Assembly: GCF_022952855.1 (NCBI RefSeq)
Contig: NZ_JALJDX010000211.1
Location: 42,349 to 106,348, forward strand
Source: Pseudomonas sp. RGM2987
GTDB lineage: Bacteria; Pseudomonadota; Gammaproteobacteria; Pseudomonadales; Pseudomonadaceae
Direction: 5' to 3'
DNA length: 64,000 nt
Shown: piece by piece, positions 1-7,527 of the stretch
Layout: each line of letters begins with the position of its first letter
Numbering within the stretch: the first letter of the stretch is position 1
Notes under the pieces: model-generated
The model's database searches: none
Seen by the model: only the letters and a program-made list of their open reading frames with translations
Told to the model about the DNA's origin: nothing
Translations under genes and position numbers: made by a program

Positions 1-27
1 AATCAACAGCGCCTTGCCCTTGCTCAT
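1..27 (-). CDS. Unidentified gene, first nine codons only
   Basis: On the minus strand an ATG at 27 opens a frame reading MSKGKALLI and running off the window edge. A purine-rich GGAGAG lies about five bases upstream of it, at good ribosome-binding distance, so the start looks real. Nothing can be said about the product. The 276 bases between this start and the next gene hold no other feature that I recognise. Confidence 0.45.
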
Positions 28-303
28 CGTTCTCTCCGTCATTGGAAGGTTCAGGAAATGGGACCACTCAGCGCGCTGAAAAAGCCCGTTGCGCGTCAAT
101 TTAGTAGAAAAAAAGCACACAGCCGTACCAAGACAAGGACGGCGCAGCAGCTCGCCGGACAGATACTTCGGTATTCGAAGAGTTTTCTTACAAGATCTGG
201 CGAATCAGCTCAATTGACCCTCTAGCGGTATTGAGACACCTTGGGATTCTGTTTTGCTGGATCGTCAAACACGCTCATCACACAAGGAAATATTTACCCA
301 TGG

Positions 304-684
304 ATGGATACAACGCGGCCCCAAGGGGCTGGATCAGAGCTTCGAACAGTACAGGCCGAAGGGATGGATCGTCCCATGCATAGCCGTGAATACAAGCTGT
401 CGCCGCGGCAACTCGCATCCTTTGGAGGCGAGCGGGCCAATGCTCAGAACGAGTGCAAAAGTTGCAGTAGACCCCCTGGAGGAATCGATTTGGAACCGCG
501 CGTCGTTGAACTGGAAACCCACCTTAAGTACATCCGCAAAGACATGGATGAAATCCGCACCGACGTAAAGGTGATCCGCCACAGGCTGGCCTATTCGGCC
601 GGCGCAGCGGCGGTGGTGCTCGGCCTGCTGGGCTGGATAGCCAACAGCCGCTTCGACCAGTTGGTCATGTTGCTGACCCGGTGA
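304..684 (+). CDS. Small coiled-coil plus single-TM membrane protein (XhlA-like)
   Basis: Hypothetical protein of about 126 residues. The second half has a heptad-rich charged stretch (VVELETHLKYIRKDMDEIRT and onward) followed by a short hydrophobic segment (AAAVVLGLLGWIA) and a few terminal residues. That coiled-coil-then-membrane layout is the one seen in XhlA-type haemolysin accessory proteins of phages and in many small Pseudomonas membrane proteins; the family link is inferred from layout, not a strong sequence match. The start is uncertain: in-frame ATGs lie at 304, 364 and 376 and none has an ideal ribosome site (AAGGAAA at 283-289 is distant). The N-terminal part before the coiled coil looks low in structure. 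No lysis or phage genes are nearby. Confidence 0.55.
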   Translation: MDTTRPQGAGSELRTVQAEGMDRPMHSREYKLSPRQLASFGGERANAQNECKSCSRPPGGIDLEPRVVELETHLKYIRKDMDEIRTDVKVIRHRLAYSAGAAAVVLGLLGWIANSRFDQLVMLLTR

Positions 685-744
685 AAACGCTCGCCCCAAG
701 GCCCGGGCATCTGACTCGGGCCACAGGAAAGCTGCCGCCACGTC

Positions 745-1971
745 CTAGCGCAGGACTTCGCTCAAGGGGATGAAGCTCACTTCGTCGCCCTCGACCAGCG
801 TTTGCTGCTCGAGCACTTCGACCAGCCCTTCGGCCCAGGCCGCGCTGCGCAGGACACCGGAGCTTTGATTGCGGTAGATGATCGCTCGCCCATTCTCCAT
901 ACGGCCGCGCAAGTATTCTCGCCGGCTGCCGGCCTTCGGCCAGGCGAAACCAGCCGGCACCTTGAACTTGAGTGGCGCGACCGACTGAACGCCTTGGCGC
1001 CTGAGCAGATAAGGCCTCGCCAACAGGGCGAAGGTGACAAGGGTCGAGGCCGGGTTCCCGGGCAGGCCAATCACCGGCACGCCACGGTAATGCCCGAAGG
1101 TCAGCGGCTTTCCAGGCTTGATGGCAAGCTTCCAGAGCGTCAGCTCACCGTCCTCGCGCAAGGCGATGCCCAGGAAGTCCGCCTCGCCCACCGATACGCC
1201 GCCAGTGGACAGGATCAAGTCGACGTCCGACAACTGCGCCAGGCGCTCGCGGGTAGCTGGCAGATCGTCTGGCAGGATACCCGCGTCGATCACTTCGCAG
1301 CCCAGGCCTTGCAGCCAGCCGCACAGCAGTACCCGGTTACTGTTATAGATCTGACCAGGGCCCAGTGCCTGGCCTGGCTCCACCAGTTCGTCGCCGGTGG
1401 ACAGCACTGCAACGCGGACCTTGCGCACCACCTCCAGCGATGCACAGCCCAAGGAGGCCGCCAACCCCAGCTCGATCGGCCCCAGGCGAGTACCAGCACT
1501 GAGGACTTGTTCCCCAACGGTGGTCTCCTGCCCTTGAGGACGAATGTTCTGTCCGCTGACCATGGGTTCGGTAAACCGCACCCGCTGGTCGTCTTCGACT
1601 ACGGCATTTTCCTGCATCTCGACGCAATCGGCACCGGCTGGCACGGGCGCGCCGGTGAAAATTCGCGCACAGGTTCCCGCGGCCAGCGGCTCCGGGGCCT
1701 GCCCGGCGAATATCCGCTGGCTGACTGTCAACGGTTCACCGTTCCAGTCAGCCAATCGCAACGCATAGCCGTCCATGGCGCTGTTGGGCCAGGGCGGCAA
1801 ATCAAGGGTCGACACCAGATCCTCCGCCAGTACCCGGCCGAGCGCCTCGGCCAACGACAGACGCTCGCCTTCGAGGATCGGTGCCGCTTGCGCCATCTCG
1901 AGCAGCCGCTGCAACGCCACCTCTACGGCCATCAAGGCACCGGCCTTACCAGGTTTACCCACGGGATTCAC
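745..1971 (-). CDS. moeA: Molybdopterin molybdenumtransferase MoeA
   Basis: MoeA inserts molybdate into adenylylated molybdopterin, the last common step of molybdenum cofactor synthesis in the cytosol. The 408 residues show the family's features: the N-terminal LPPWPNSAMDGYALR block at about residues 58-72, the MoCF-binding-domain motif (STGDEL, near residue 191; LSTGGVSVGEADF further on) and the PGKPLTFG / GLPGNPAS loop around residues 287-308. Length is normal for MoeA. The GTG at 1971 is chosen because it fits the usual N-terminus; ATG at 1932 is the alternative. The gene overlaps the end of moaB by 17 bases, so the two are certainly one transcript and probably translationally coupled. mobA lies just upstream on the other strand, completing a cofactor-synthesis cluster. 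Confidence 0.96.
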   Translation of the reverse strand: MNPVGKPGKAGALMAVEVALQRLLEMAQAAPILEGERLSLAEALGRVLAEDLVSTLDLPPWPNSAMDGYALRLADWNGEPLTVSQRIFAGQAPEPLAAGTCARIFTGAPVPAGADCVEMQENAVVEDDQRVRFTEPMVSGQNIRPQGQETTVGEQVLSAGTRLGPIELGLAASLGCASLEVVRKVRVAVLSTGDELVEPGQALGPGQIYNSNRVLLCGWLQGLGCEVIDAGILPDDLPATRERLAQLSDVDLILSTGGVSVGEADFLGIALREDGELTLWKLAIKPGKPLTFGHYRGVPVIGLPGNPASTLVTFALLARPYLLRRQGVQSVAPLKFKVPAGFAWPKAGSRREYLRGRMENGRAIIYRNQSSGVLRSAAWAEGLVEVLEQQTLVEGDEVSFIPLSEVLR

Positions 1972-2494
1972 AAGGCGCCGCCTGTTTCAGATGGGCCACG
2001 AAGTTACACGGCCGATGCCGCACATCCAGTTGTTCGGCCAGAATCCCATCCCACCCGGTACGCACCGCATTGGTCGACCCCGGCAAGCAACATACCAGCG
2101 TGCCGTTGGCGAGACCCGCCAGCGCCCGGGACTGCACGGTCGAAGTCCCGATATCCGCCACGGATATCTGCCGGAACAGTTCACCGAATCCATCGACCTG
2201 CTTGTCCAGCAGGCATGTAACGGCTTCCGGAGTGCTGTCGCGGCCGGTAAAACCGGTACCGCCGGTAATCAGCACCACCTGCACCACCTCTTCGGCAATC
2301 CAGGTCGCGACCTGCGCCCGGATCTTGTACAAATCATCTTTGAGCAACACCCGCGCCGCCAGGTTATGACCGGCAGCGGTGAGCCGATCGACAAAGACCT
2401 GCCCGGACGTGTCGGTTTCCAGGGTACGGGTATCGCTGACAGTCAGCACCGCGATATTGAGCGGCACGAAAGGTACATCAGCCTTGGCTTTCAT
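1955..2494 (-). CDS. moaB: Molybdenum cofactor biosynthesis protein MoaB
   Basis: MoaB-type protein (MogA/MoaB fold) that adenylylates molybdopterin ahead of MoeA. The 179-residue sequence has the family signatures LTVSDTRT near residue 17, the ITGGTGFTGRDSTPEAV loop at about residues 76-92, and a late CLPGSTNAVRTGWDGI block that forms the rest of the MPT-binding pocket. It is transcribed with moeA, whose start lies inside its last codons. It is divergent from mobA with about 78 bases between the starts, so a shared promoter region probably serves both arms. Confidence 0.95.
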   Translation of the reverse strand: MKAKADVPFVPLNIAVLTVSDTRTLETDTSGQVFVDRLTAAGHNLAARVLLKDDLYKIRAQVATWIAEEVVQVVLITGGTGFTGRDSTPEAVTCLLDKQVDGFGELFRQISVADIGTSTVQSRALAGLANGTLVCCLPGSTNAVRTGWDGILAEQLDVRHRPCNFVAHLKQAAPCESRG

Positions 2495-2572
2495 AGGCTC
2501 GTCCAGTTGTAGTGGAAACAGCCCGGTGTTATATCACAGCGCCTGATTTTTTCGCCTGTGCGGAGACACGCC

Positions 2573-3175
2573 ATGACCTCGAACACGCCCCTGCCACCCT
2601 GCTCCATTCTGCTTCTGGCAGGCGGACGCGGACAACGCATGGGCGGCCGGGACAAAGGCCTGCTTGAGTGGCAAGGCGAGCCGTTGATAGCTCATCTGCA
2701 CCGCCGGACCCGAGCGATGAGCGATGACCTGATTATTTCCTGCAACCGCAATCGGGACCGCTATGCGATGTATGCCGATCAATTGGTGCACGACGACGAA
2801 GGCGACTTTCCCGGACCATTGGCCGGGATCCGGGCAGGCCTCAAGGCAGCCAGGCATGCGTATCTGCTGGTGTTGCCCTGCGACGTACCGCAAATCGACG
2901 CAAACCTGCTCGATAGCATGCGCCGGGTCGCCAGCGAGCAGCCTGACAAACCGTTGATGGTCAGGCATGGCGAGCATTGGGAACCGCTGCTGTGCGTCAT
3001 CCCATTGGTACTGGCAGCGACCTTCGAACAGGCTTGGAACGAAGGCGAACGCAGCCCTGGCCGTATCATGCGCTCGCTGCACGCGGTTGCCCTGCAATGC
3101 CCTGTCGACGACCCGCGGTTGGCAAACCTGAACACACCGGAGTTACTGGCCCGACCTAAAGGCGTGTCAGATTGA
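2573..3175 (+). CDS. mobA: Molybdenum cofactor guanylyltransferase MobA
   Basis: MobA links GMP to the molybdenum cofactor to make the guanine dinucleotide form used by DMSO-reductase-family enzymes. The 200-residue protein has the nucleotidyltransferase signature [18 protein letters not shown] at the N-terminus, followed by [10 protein letters not shown] and the LPCDVPQID metal-binding region. I place the start at ATG 2573 because CGGAGA lies six bases upstream; the longer reading from GTG 2558 would put that ribosome site inside the gene. It is divergent from moaB-moeA. Confidence 0.95.
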   Translation: MTSNTPLPPCSILLLAGGRGQRMGGRDKGLLEWQGEPLIAHLHRRTRAMSDDLIISCNRNRDRYAMYADQLVHDDEGDFPGPLAGIRAGLKAARHAYLLVLPCDVPQIDANLLDSMRRVASEQPDKPLMVRHGEHWEPLLCVIPLVLAATFEQAWNEGERSPGRIMRSLHAVALQCPVDDPRLANLNTPELLARPKGVSD

Positions 3176-3250
3176 CACTAGCCAGGAACTTGCGCGCGAT
3201 GTATACGTCTGAAGGTCAGTAACTTGAAGAATCCATTTCGGAGAAACACC

Positions 3251-3472
3251 ATGACTCAACGGACCCTCGCCACTTTCATGCTTGCTCTGGGCCTCGCCAC
3301 GCTTGCCGGGTGCGCGTCGCCAACAGTGATCACCTTGAATGACGGTCGCGAAATCCAGGCCGTCGACACGCCCAAGTACGACGAAGAAAGCGGCTTTTAC
3401 GAATTCGAGCAATTGGATGGTAAGCAGACTCGTGTGAACAAGGATCAGGTTCGTACGGTTAAGGATTTGTAA
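3251..3472 (+). CDS. YgdI/YgdR-family small lipoprotein
   Basis: A 73-residue secreted lipoprotein. The signal peptide (about residues 1-19) ends in the lipobox TLAGC, so the mature protein begins at a lipidated cysteine. The rest matches the YgdI/YgdR SH3-like fold: TVITLNDGREIQAVDTPKYD, then ESGFYEFEQLDGKQTRVNKD and VRTVKDL. The function of the family is unknown. Start at ATG 3251, seven bases after GGAGA; an in-frame start 27 bases upstream would bury the signal peptide. It is a single-gene unit closed by a strong intrinsic terminator immediately downstream. Confidence 0.93.
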   Translation: MTQRTLATFMLALGLATLAGCASPTVITLNDGREIQAVDTPKYDEESGFYEFEQLDGKQTRVNKDQVRTVKDL

Positions 3473-3496
3473 TCTTCTGCGCTGGACACAGTTATA

Positions 3497-3530
3497 GAAA
3501 AAGCCCGCGATTTTTTCGCGGGCTTTTTCT
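3497..3530 (+). terminator. Intrinsic terminator after the YgdR-like lipoprotein
   Basis: GCCCGCGA and TCGCGGGC form an eight-base GC-rich stem with a short T-rich loop, preceded by an A run and followed by TTTTTCTT. It lies 25 bases after the lipoprotein stop codon and could work in both directions. Confidence 0.9.
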
Positions 3531-4001
3531 TGGGGTTTGGGTTTGGTGTGAATATCCGTTTCTTCGGTTACGGCTACTTATGGTTCCGCCCTGACGGCGG
3601 GTTACTTTTGAAAAGTCCGGAATGCCGGCCCAGGCCAAAAGTAACCAAAAGCGCCTCGCCCACCACTGGGCACCTCGCCGAGGCTCGGTGTGCCCTAGAT
3701 CAAAAGCCAAAGCAAAAGCAAAGCGAGGCGGCCTGACAGCCGACCTGATTCTTCCGGTCGTAACTCAATCCAACTGTGGGAGCGGGCTTGCTCGCGAAGG
3801 CGTCGTGTCATTCAGAAAAAGGTTGGCTGACACACCGGAATCGCGAGCAGGCTCGCTCACAGTGGTTCGGCGCGTGCATAAGATTTATGTTCATTGAAGA
3901 TCAAAGGTGTGGGAGCGAGCCTGCTCGCGATTCCGGTGGTTCAGCTACACACAGGCTCTGGCCTGATTCAACTGAAATAAACCCCCGGAAAACTACCTGG
4001 C
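3531..4001. repeat. Repeat-rich gap with three REP copies and a degenerate repeat
   Basis: This gap of about 470 bases contains no convincing gene. Bases 3560-3760 resemble a sequence that recurs in Pseudomonas intergenic regions and translates to GYGYLWFRPDGG-like peptides; short frames there are judged non-coding. Three REP elements follow: 3775-3798 (direct, GTGGGAGCGGGCTTGCTCGC), 3841-3862 (inverted) and 3908-3932 (direct). The inverted pair can fold into a long hairpin. It separates the lipoprotein gene from the 3' end of the pseudouridine synthase gene. Confidence 0.75.
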
Positions 4002-4892
4002 TTACCACTCCAACCTGATCCCACTCTCAAACACCCGCTCCTGCCCAGTCACTGGATCAACAAACCGCAATCCCTGAGCCAACAACTTCAGCGGATTGGC
4101 ATAGTCATCTTCCGCATCCCGAAGCACATCGGGATAAAACGGATCATTACAGATCCCAGCCCCCAGGGCATTCATATGCACCCGCAGCTGATGCTTCTTG
4201 CCCGTGACCGGATACAAACCATAACGCCACAACTCGCCATTTCGCTCCAGCACTTCGACAGCTGTCTCGGTATTGGTTTCGCCCGGGCCTTCCTGCATCC
4301 GGAAGAACGGTTCGCCATCGATCATCCGGCTTTTATGGACCCGCGGGAAAGTCAGCTCGGGGAGTCCACGGGCGATCGCCTGGTAGCGTTTTTCGATCTG
4401 CCGCGTCGGAAATAACGACTGATACGCCGACCGGGTATCAGGGTTGGCTGAAAACAGCACCAGCCCGGCCGTGTGCCGGTCGATGCGGTGCAAGGGCACC
4501 AGGTGCGGATTGTCCAGTCGCCGGATCAACCGTCGCAACAGGGTTTGTTCGACATACTCCCCCGCCGGCGTCACGGGCAGGAAATGCGGTTTGTCCGCCA
4601 CCACCAGATGCTCATCGGCGTACAGGATTGTCTCTACCACCGGGATCGGTTTCTCGTCGGGGACTTCCCGGAAGTAATGGATGCGCAGGCCTTCGCGATA
4701 GGGCAAGTCGATATGAATAGGCCTGCCCTCACCATCCAGCACCCGGCCACGGGCAATCCGGTCCAGCCACTGCTCGCGGCTGATGGCGCTGAAGTGCTCG
4801 CACAGGCACTCCAGCACGGTGTGCCAGGAGCCGGGCGGCAGGTACAGCGTGCTGGCCTGATGATGAGCGGCGGAAAACGACGAACCGGACAT
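4002..4892 (-). CDS. RluA-family pseudouridine synthase
   Basis: Isomerises uridine to pseudouridine in RNA; the substrate (rRNA or tRNA) cannot be told from sequence. The 296 residues include the RluA catalytic motif HRIDRHTAGLVLFS near residue 138, with the conserved Asp nucleophile in RID(R)xTxG, plus the preceding VADKPHFLPVTPAG block and the late TGKKHQLRVHMNALG motif that is usual for the RsuA/RluA superfamily. The N-terminal 90 residues may carry an S4-like RNA-binding part (EQWLDRIARGRVLDGEGRP). The ribosome site before ATG 4892 is weak. It is a monocistronic gene facing a repeat-rich gap. Confidence 0.9.
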   Translation of the reverse strand: MSGSSFSAAHHQASTLYLPPGSWHTVLECLCEHFSAISREQWLDRIARGRVLDGEGRPIHIDLPYREGLRIHYFREVPDEKPIPVVETILYADEHLVVADKPHFLPVTPAGEYVEQTLLRRLIRRLDNPHLVPLHRIDRHTAGLVLFSANPDTRSAYQSLFPTRQIEKRYQAIARGLPELTFPRVHKSRMIDGEPFFRMQEGPGETNTETAVEVLERNGELWRYGLYPVTGKKHQLRVHMNALGAGICNDPFYPDVLRDAEDDYANPLKLLAQGLRFVDPVTGQERVFESGIRLEW

Positions 4893-4963
4893 TGAACACT
4901 CTTACTTATTTTGCGAGGCGGTATTATCCGACAGTCATGCAAGCCAGCCCAGTGATGATTAAA

Positions 4964-5284
4964 TCACGCCGGGACGGATCCAGGCTTTGCCGCCGCCTCC
5001 GTAAACTCCTTCAGCCAGCGCAGCACTTGCACCGCCTCCCAGCGCCCCGGGTCGTACAAGGCGTACAACAGGCCTTGGTAACCCACCACGTCCAACTGCC
5101 TGTGATAGCCGGCACGCTGGAACAACGCCTCGATCTCAGCGAAACAGGTATTGAAATGCAACTTGTTGAACGGCGTCTTGCCTTCGGTAACCAGCCCATC
5201 CAGGCGCAATTCCTGGACCGCCTCGCGCACAACGTCCGTGGACATCCTGTTTACGCTGCTTTTCAGTTGTTCGACATTGACCAA
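4964..5284 (-). CDS. Small conserved protein under a LexA box (SOS gene candidate)
   Basis: Unrecognised soluble protein of about 106 residues without signal peptide or membrane segment; it is rich in short amphipathic helices (VREAVQELRLDGLVTEGKT, and FAEIEALFQRAGYHR). The best start is the TTG at 5284, which has GGAGAAGG four bases upstream. The longer reading from ATG 5314 starts inside a perfect LexA box and is therefore unlikely. The position of the LexA box, directly over the promoter region, implies induction by DNA damage. From memory, P. aeruginosa has a LexA-controlled hypothetical gene (PA0922) of similar size; homology is unverified. Confidence 0.8.
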   Translation of the reverse strand: MVNVEQLKSSVNRMSTDVVREAVQELRLDGLVTEGKTPFNKLHFNTCFAEIEALFQRAGYHRQLDVVGYQGLLYALYDPGRWEAVQVLRWLKEFTEAAAKPGSVPA

Positions 5285-5302
5285 TGGACCTTCTCCGGAT
5301 AG

Positions 5303-5318
5303 CTGTATGAACATACAG
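5303..5318. promoter_or_regulatory. LexA (SOS) box
   Basis: CTGTATGAACATACAG matches the gammaproteobacterial LexA consensus CTG-N10-CAG with perfectly paired outer six bases (CTGTAT/ATACAG). It ends 18 bases upstream of the preferred TTG start of the small minus-strand gene, where it would cover the promoter or the transcription start. The glutaredoxin-like gene ends only 22 bases away on the other side, and is upstream of the box. Confidence 0.85.
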
Positions 5319-5340
5319 TAACCGAAGAATGCAATTTTCG

Positions 5341-5616
5341 CTAATCGTCATGTTTTGCAGATGGCGCAGAAATGGATCTACTCAGAAAAGCGGCAACCCG
5401 GTCAGCATCGTCGAAAGGCCAGTCCAGCTCCTCCCCGGTATCGATCCTGCGCAGCACCGGGATACGCAAGCCGTAGGCTTCGGATAGCGCCTCGCTCTCG
5501 GCGATGTCCACCAGTTCCACCAACAACCCATGCTCGACGAAAGGCATCAGCACCGCCTCGGCGACTTCACACAGATGGCAACCCAGGGTGCCGAACAACT
5601 GGCATTCAGGAGACAT
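5341..5616 (-). CDS. Glutaredoxin-family protein
   Basis: A 91-residue thioredoxin-fold protein of the DUF836/glutaredoxin-like type. The N-terminus reads QLFGTLGCHLCEVAEAVL, giving a CxxC redox site at residues 13 and 16, and the YGLRIPVLRR segment supplies the cis-proline expected before the second beta strand of this fold. It probably acts as a thiol-disulfide protein in the cytosol; no substrate can be assigned. It lies upstream of the LexA-box gene on the same strand, but the box between them suggests separate control. Confidence 0.85.
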   Translation of the reverse strand: MSPECQLFGTLGCHLCEVAEAVLMPFVEHGLLVELVDIAESEALSEAYGLRIPVLRRIDTGEELDWPFDDADRVAAFLSRSISAPSAKHDD

Positions 5617-5806
5617 GGCAAGTAGACCCGAAAAAGATAGACGGTCATTCTAGGCCCGCCCTGGAAAACCGTCGAGTTGCGTCCTCGCTTCAGGGTGTTT
5701 CGGTAAAACGCTGACGCAAATCATTGAGCATCAATGCTTTTCCAGCGACGCTGAGCGTTCCATTCCCTTCTACGCTTTGAGCTGCAATCTTGAAACGGAG
5801 CGCCCC

Positions 5807-7519
5807 TTGTTCGCCAATCTGCTGATCATTCTCGCCTCGTCCCTGGTGGTCATCGCCCTGTTCCGGCGACTGCGCCTGCCACCCGTGCTGGGCTATCTGT
5901 GCGTCGGGCTGGCGGTGGGGCCGACGGCGCTGGATTGGGTGAACGACAGTGAAGAACTGCCGGACCTGGCCGAGCTCGGGGTGGTGTTCCTACTGTTCTC
6001 CCTGGGGCTGGAGTTCTCGCTCTCGAAAATGCTTGGGCTGCGCCGGGTCGTGTTTGGCCTCGGCAGCTTGCAGGTGCTGTGTTCGGGAGTGCTCCTGGCG
6101 GTGCTGCTGGGGTTTGCCGGTGCGCCGCTGGTCGCGGCACTGTTGCTCGGCGCAGGACTCGCCCTGTCGTCCACCGCTATTGTCAGCAAGGAGTTGAGCA
6201 GCCAGGGAGAGATTTTCAGCAGCCATGGCCAGAACGCCATCGGTGTGTTGCTGTTCCAGGATGTCGTCGCGGTCCTGCTGTTGACCCTGGTACCGGTGTT
6301 CGCCGGCAGCAGCGAGCACCCGTGGTACTGGGCGTTGCCCCTTACCCTCGGCAAGACCCTGGTGTTATTCGCAGGCCTGCTGCTGGCCAGTCGACTGCTG
6401 CTGCCTCGGCTGTTCCATGAGGTGGCCGCATCCCGTTCGGCGGAACTGTTCGTGCTGCTGGCCCTGGTGATCGTGTTACTGACGGCATGGCTGACCCATC
6501 TGCTTGGCCTGTCGCCGGCGCTGGGGGCATTCCTGGCGGGCATGTTGCTCGGGGAAAGCCACTACCGACACCAGATCGAGGCCGATATACGTCCGTTCCG
6601 CGACATCCTGCTGGGGCTGTTTTTCGTCAGCATCGGCATGCTGATCGACCTGCAACTGTTCGTCGATGACGGCTTGTTGATCCTTGGATTGACGCTGGCA
6701 CTGATGTTCATCAAGGGCAGCGTGGTCGCCACCCTGGTGAAATGGCGCGGGAGCGATGGGGAAACCGCCTGGCGCAGTGGCCTGGCCCTGGCCCAGGGCG
6801 GGGAGTTCTGTTTCGCCCTGATGGCATTGATGCAGCAGAACCGTCTCATGCCCGACGACATCAGCGGCCTGCTGCTGGCAGCGACGTTCTGCTCGATGCT
6901 CCTGACCCCCCTGTTGCTGCGCGCCGCGCCGCAGATTGCCGCGCGCCTGCATCGCAAACCCAGCGAAGAGGCACAACTGGACCAGATCAGCACGCTCAAC
7001 GCAGGCCTGTCGGGCCATGTCGTCATCTGCGGCTACGGGCGTGTGGGCCAATCCATCGGGCGGTTCCTGCGCCGCGAAGGCCAGGCATTCGTCGCCCTGG
7101 ATGAGGATCCGGTAATCATCCAGGAAGCCGCTGTCGGGGAAAACTGCGTGCATTACGGCGACTCCCGACGCGGCGACCTGCTTGTGGCCGTTGGCTTGAG
7201 CCGCGCCAGACTGCTGGTGATTGCCGTCGACAAGACGGACATCGCCATCAGCGTGCTCAAGGAGGCCCGACGGATCAATCCCCACGTACCGATCCTGGTG
7301 CGCACCCGTGACGACAGCCAACTGGCCGAACTGCAAGCCGCCGGGGCCAATGAGGTGGTCCCGGAGCTGCTGGAGTCGAGCCTGATGCTTGCCTCCCACG
7401 CCCTGGTCATGCTCGGCCTGCCCGAACAGCAGATCCGGCAGCACGTGGATCAGGTCCGCCACGACCGTTATCGCCTGTTGCACGGCTTTTATCCCGGCAA
7501 CCCGGACAAGGAGCCCTGA
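5807..7519 (+). CDS. CPA2-family monovalent cation:proton antiporter with RCK domain
   Basis: Inner-membrane K+ or Na+/H+ antiporter of the KefB/KefC/YbaL type, 570 residues. Residues about 1-380 form 12 or so hydrophobic segments with the family blocks RRLRLPPVLGYLCVGLAVGP near the start and ALGAFLAGMLLGES in the middle. The cytoplasmic part begins near residue 400 with a TrkA-N/RCK nucleotide-binding domain (VVICGYGRVGQSIGRFLRR). The start is the TTG at 5807, six bases after GGAG, which gives the usual MFANLLIILASS N-terminus; the 30-base longer reading lacks a ribosome site. No Kef ancillary subunit gene is adjacent, so glutathione gating is not implied. It converges with the amt gene, eight bases apart. 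Confidence 0.93.
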   Translation: MFANLLIILASSLVVIALFRRLRLPPVLGYLCVGLAVGPTALDWVNDSEELPDLAELGVVFLLFSLGLEFSLSKMLGLRRVVFGLGSLQVLCSGVLLAVLLGFAGAPLVAALLLGAGLALSSTAIVSKELSSQGEIFSSHGQNAIGVLLFQDVVAVLLLTLVPVFAGSSEHPWYWALPLTLGKTLVLFAGLLLASRLLLPRLFHEVAASRSAELFVLLALVIVLLTAWLTHLLGLSPALGAFLAGMLLGESHYRHQIEADIRPFRDILLGLFFVSIGMLIDLQLFVDDGLLILGLTLALMFIKGSVVATLVKWRGSDGETAWRSGLALAQGGEFCFALMALMQQNRLMPDDISGLLLAATFCSMLLTPLLLRAAPQIAARLHRKPSEEAQLDQISTLNAGLSGHVVICGYGRVGQSIGRFLRREGQAFVALDEDPVIIQEAAVGENCVHYGDSRRGDLLVAVGLSRARLLVIAVDKTDIAISVLKEARRINPHVPILVRTRDDSQLAELQAAGANEVVPELLESSLMLASHALVMLGLPEQQIRQHVDQVRHDRYRLLHGFYPGNPDKEP

Positions 7520-7527
7520 TGCGCCGC

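Noticed and set aside
802..2220. A 472-codon open frame on the plus strand opposite moeA
   Set aside because: It is the antisense shadow of a clearly functional GC-rich gene; its translation has no domain and is rich in Arg, Gln and His as expected for such shadows.
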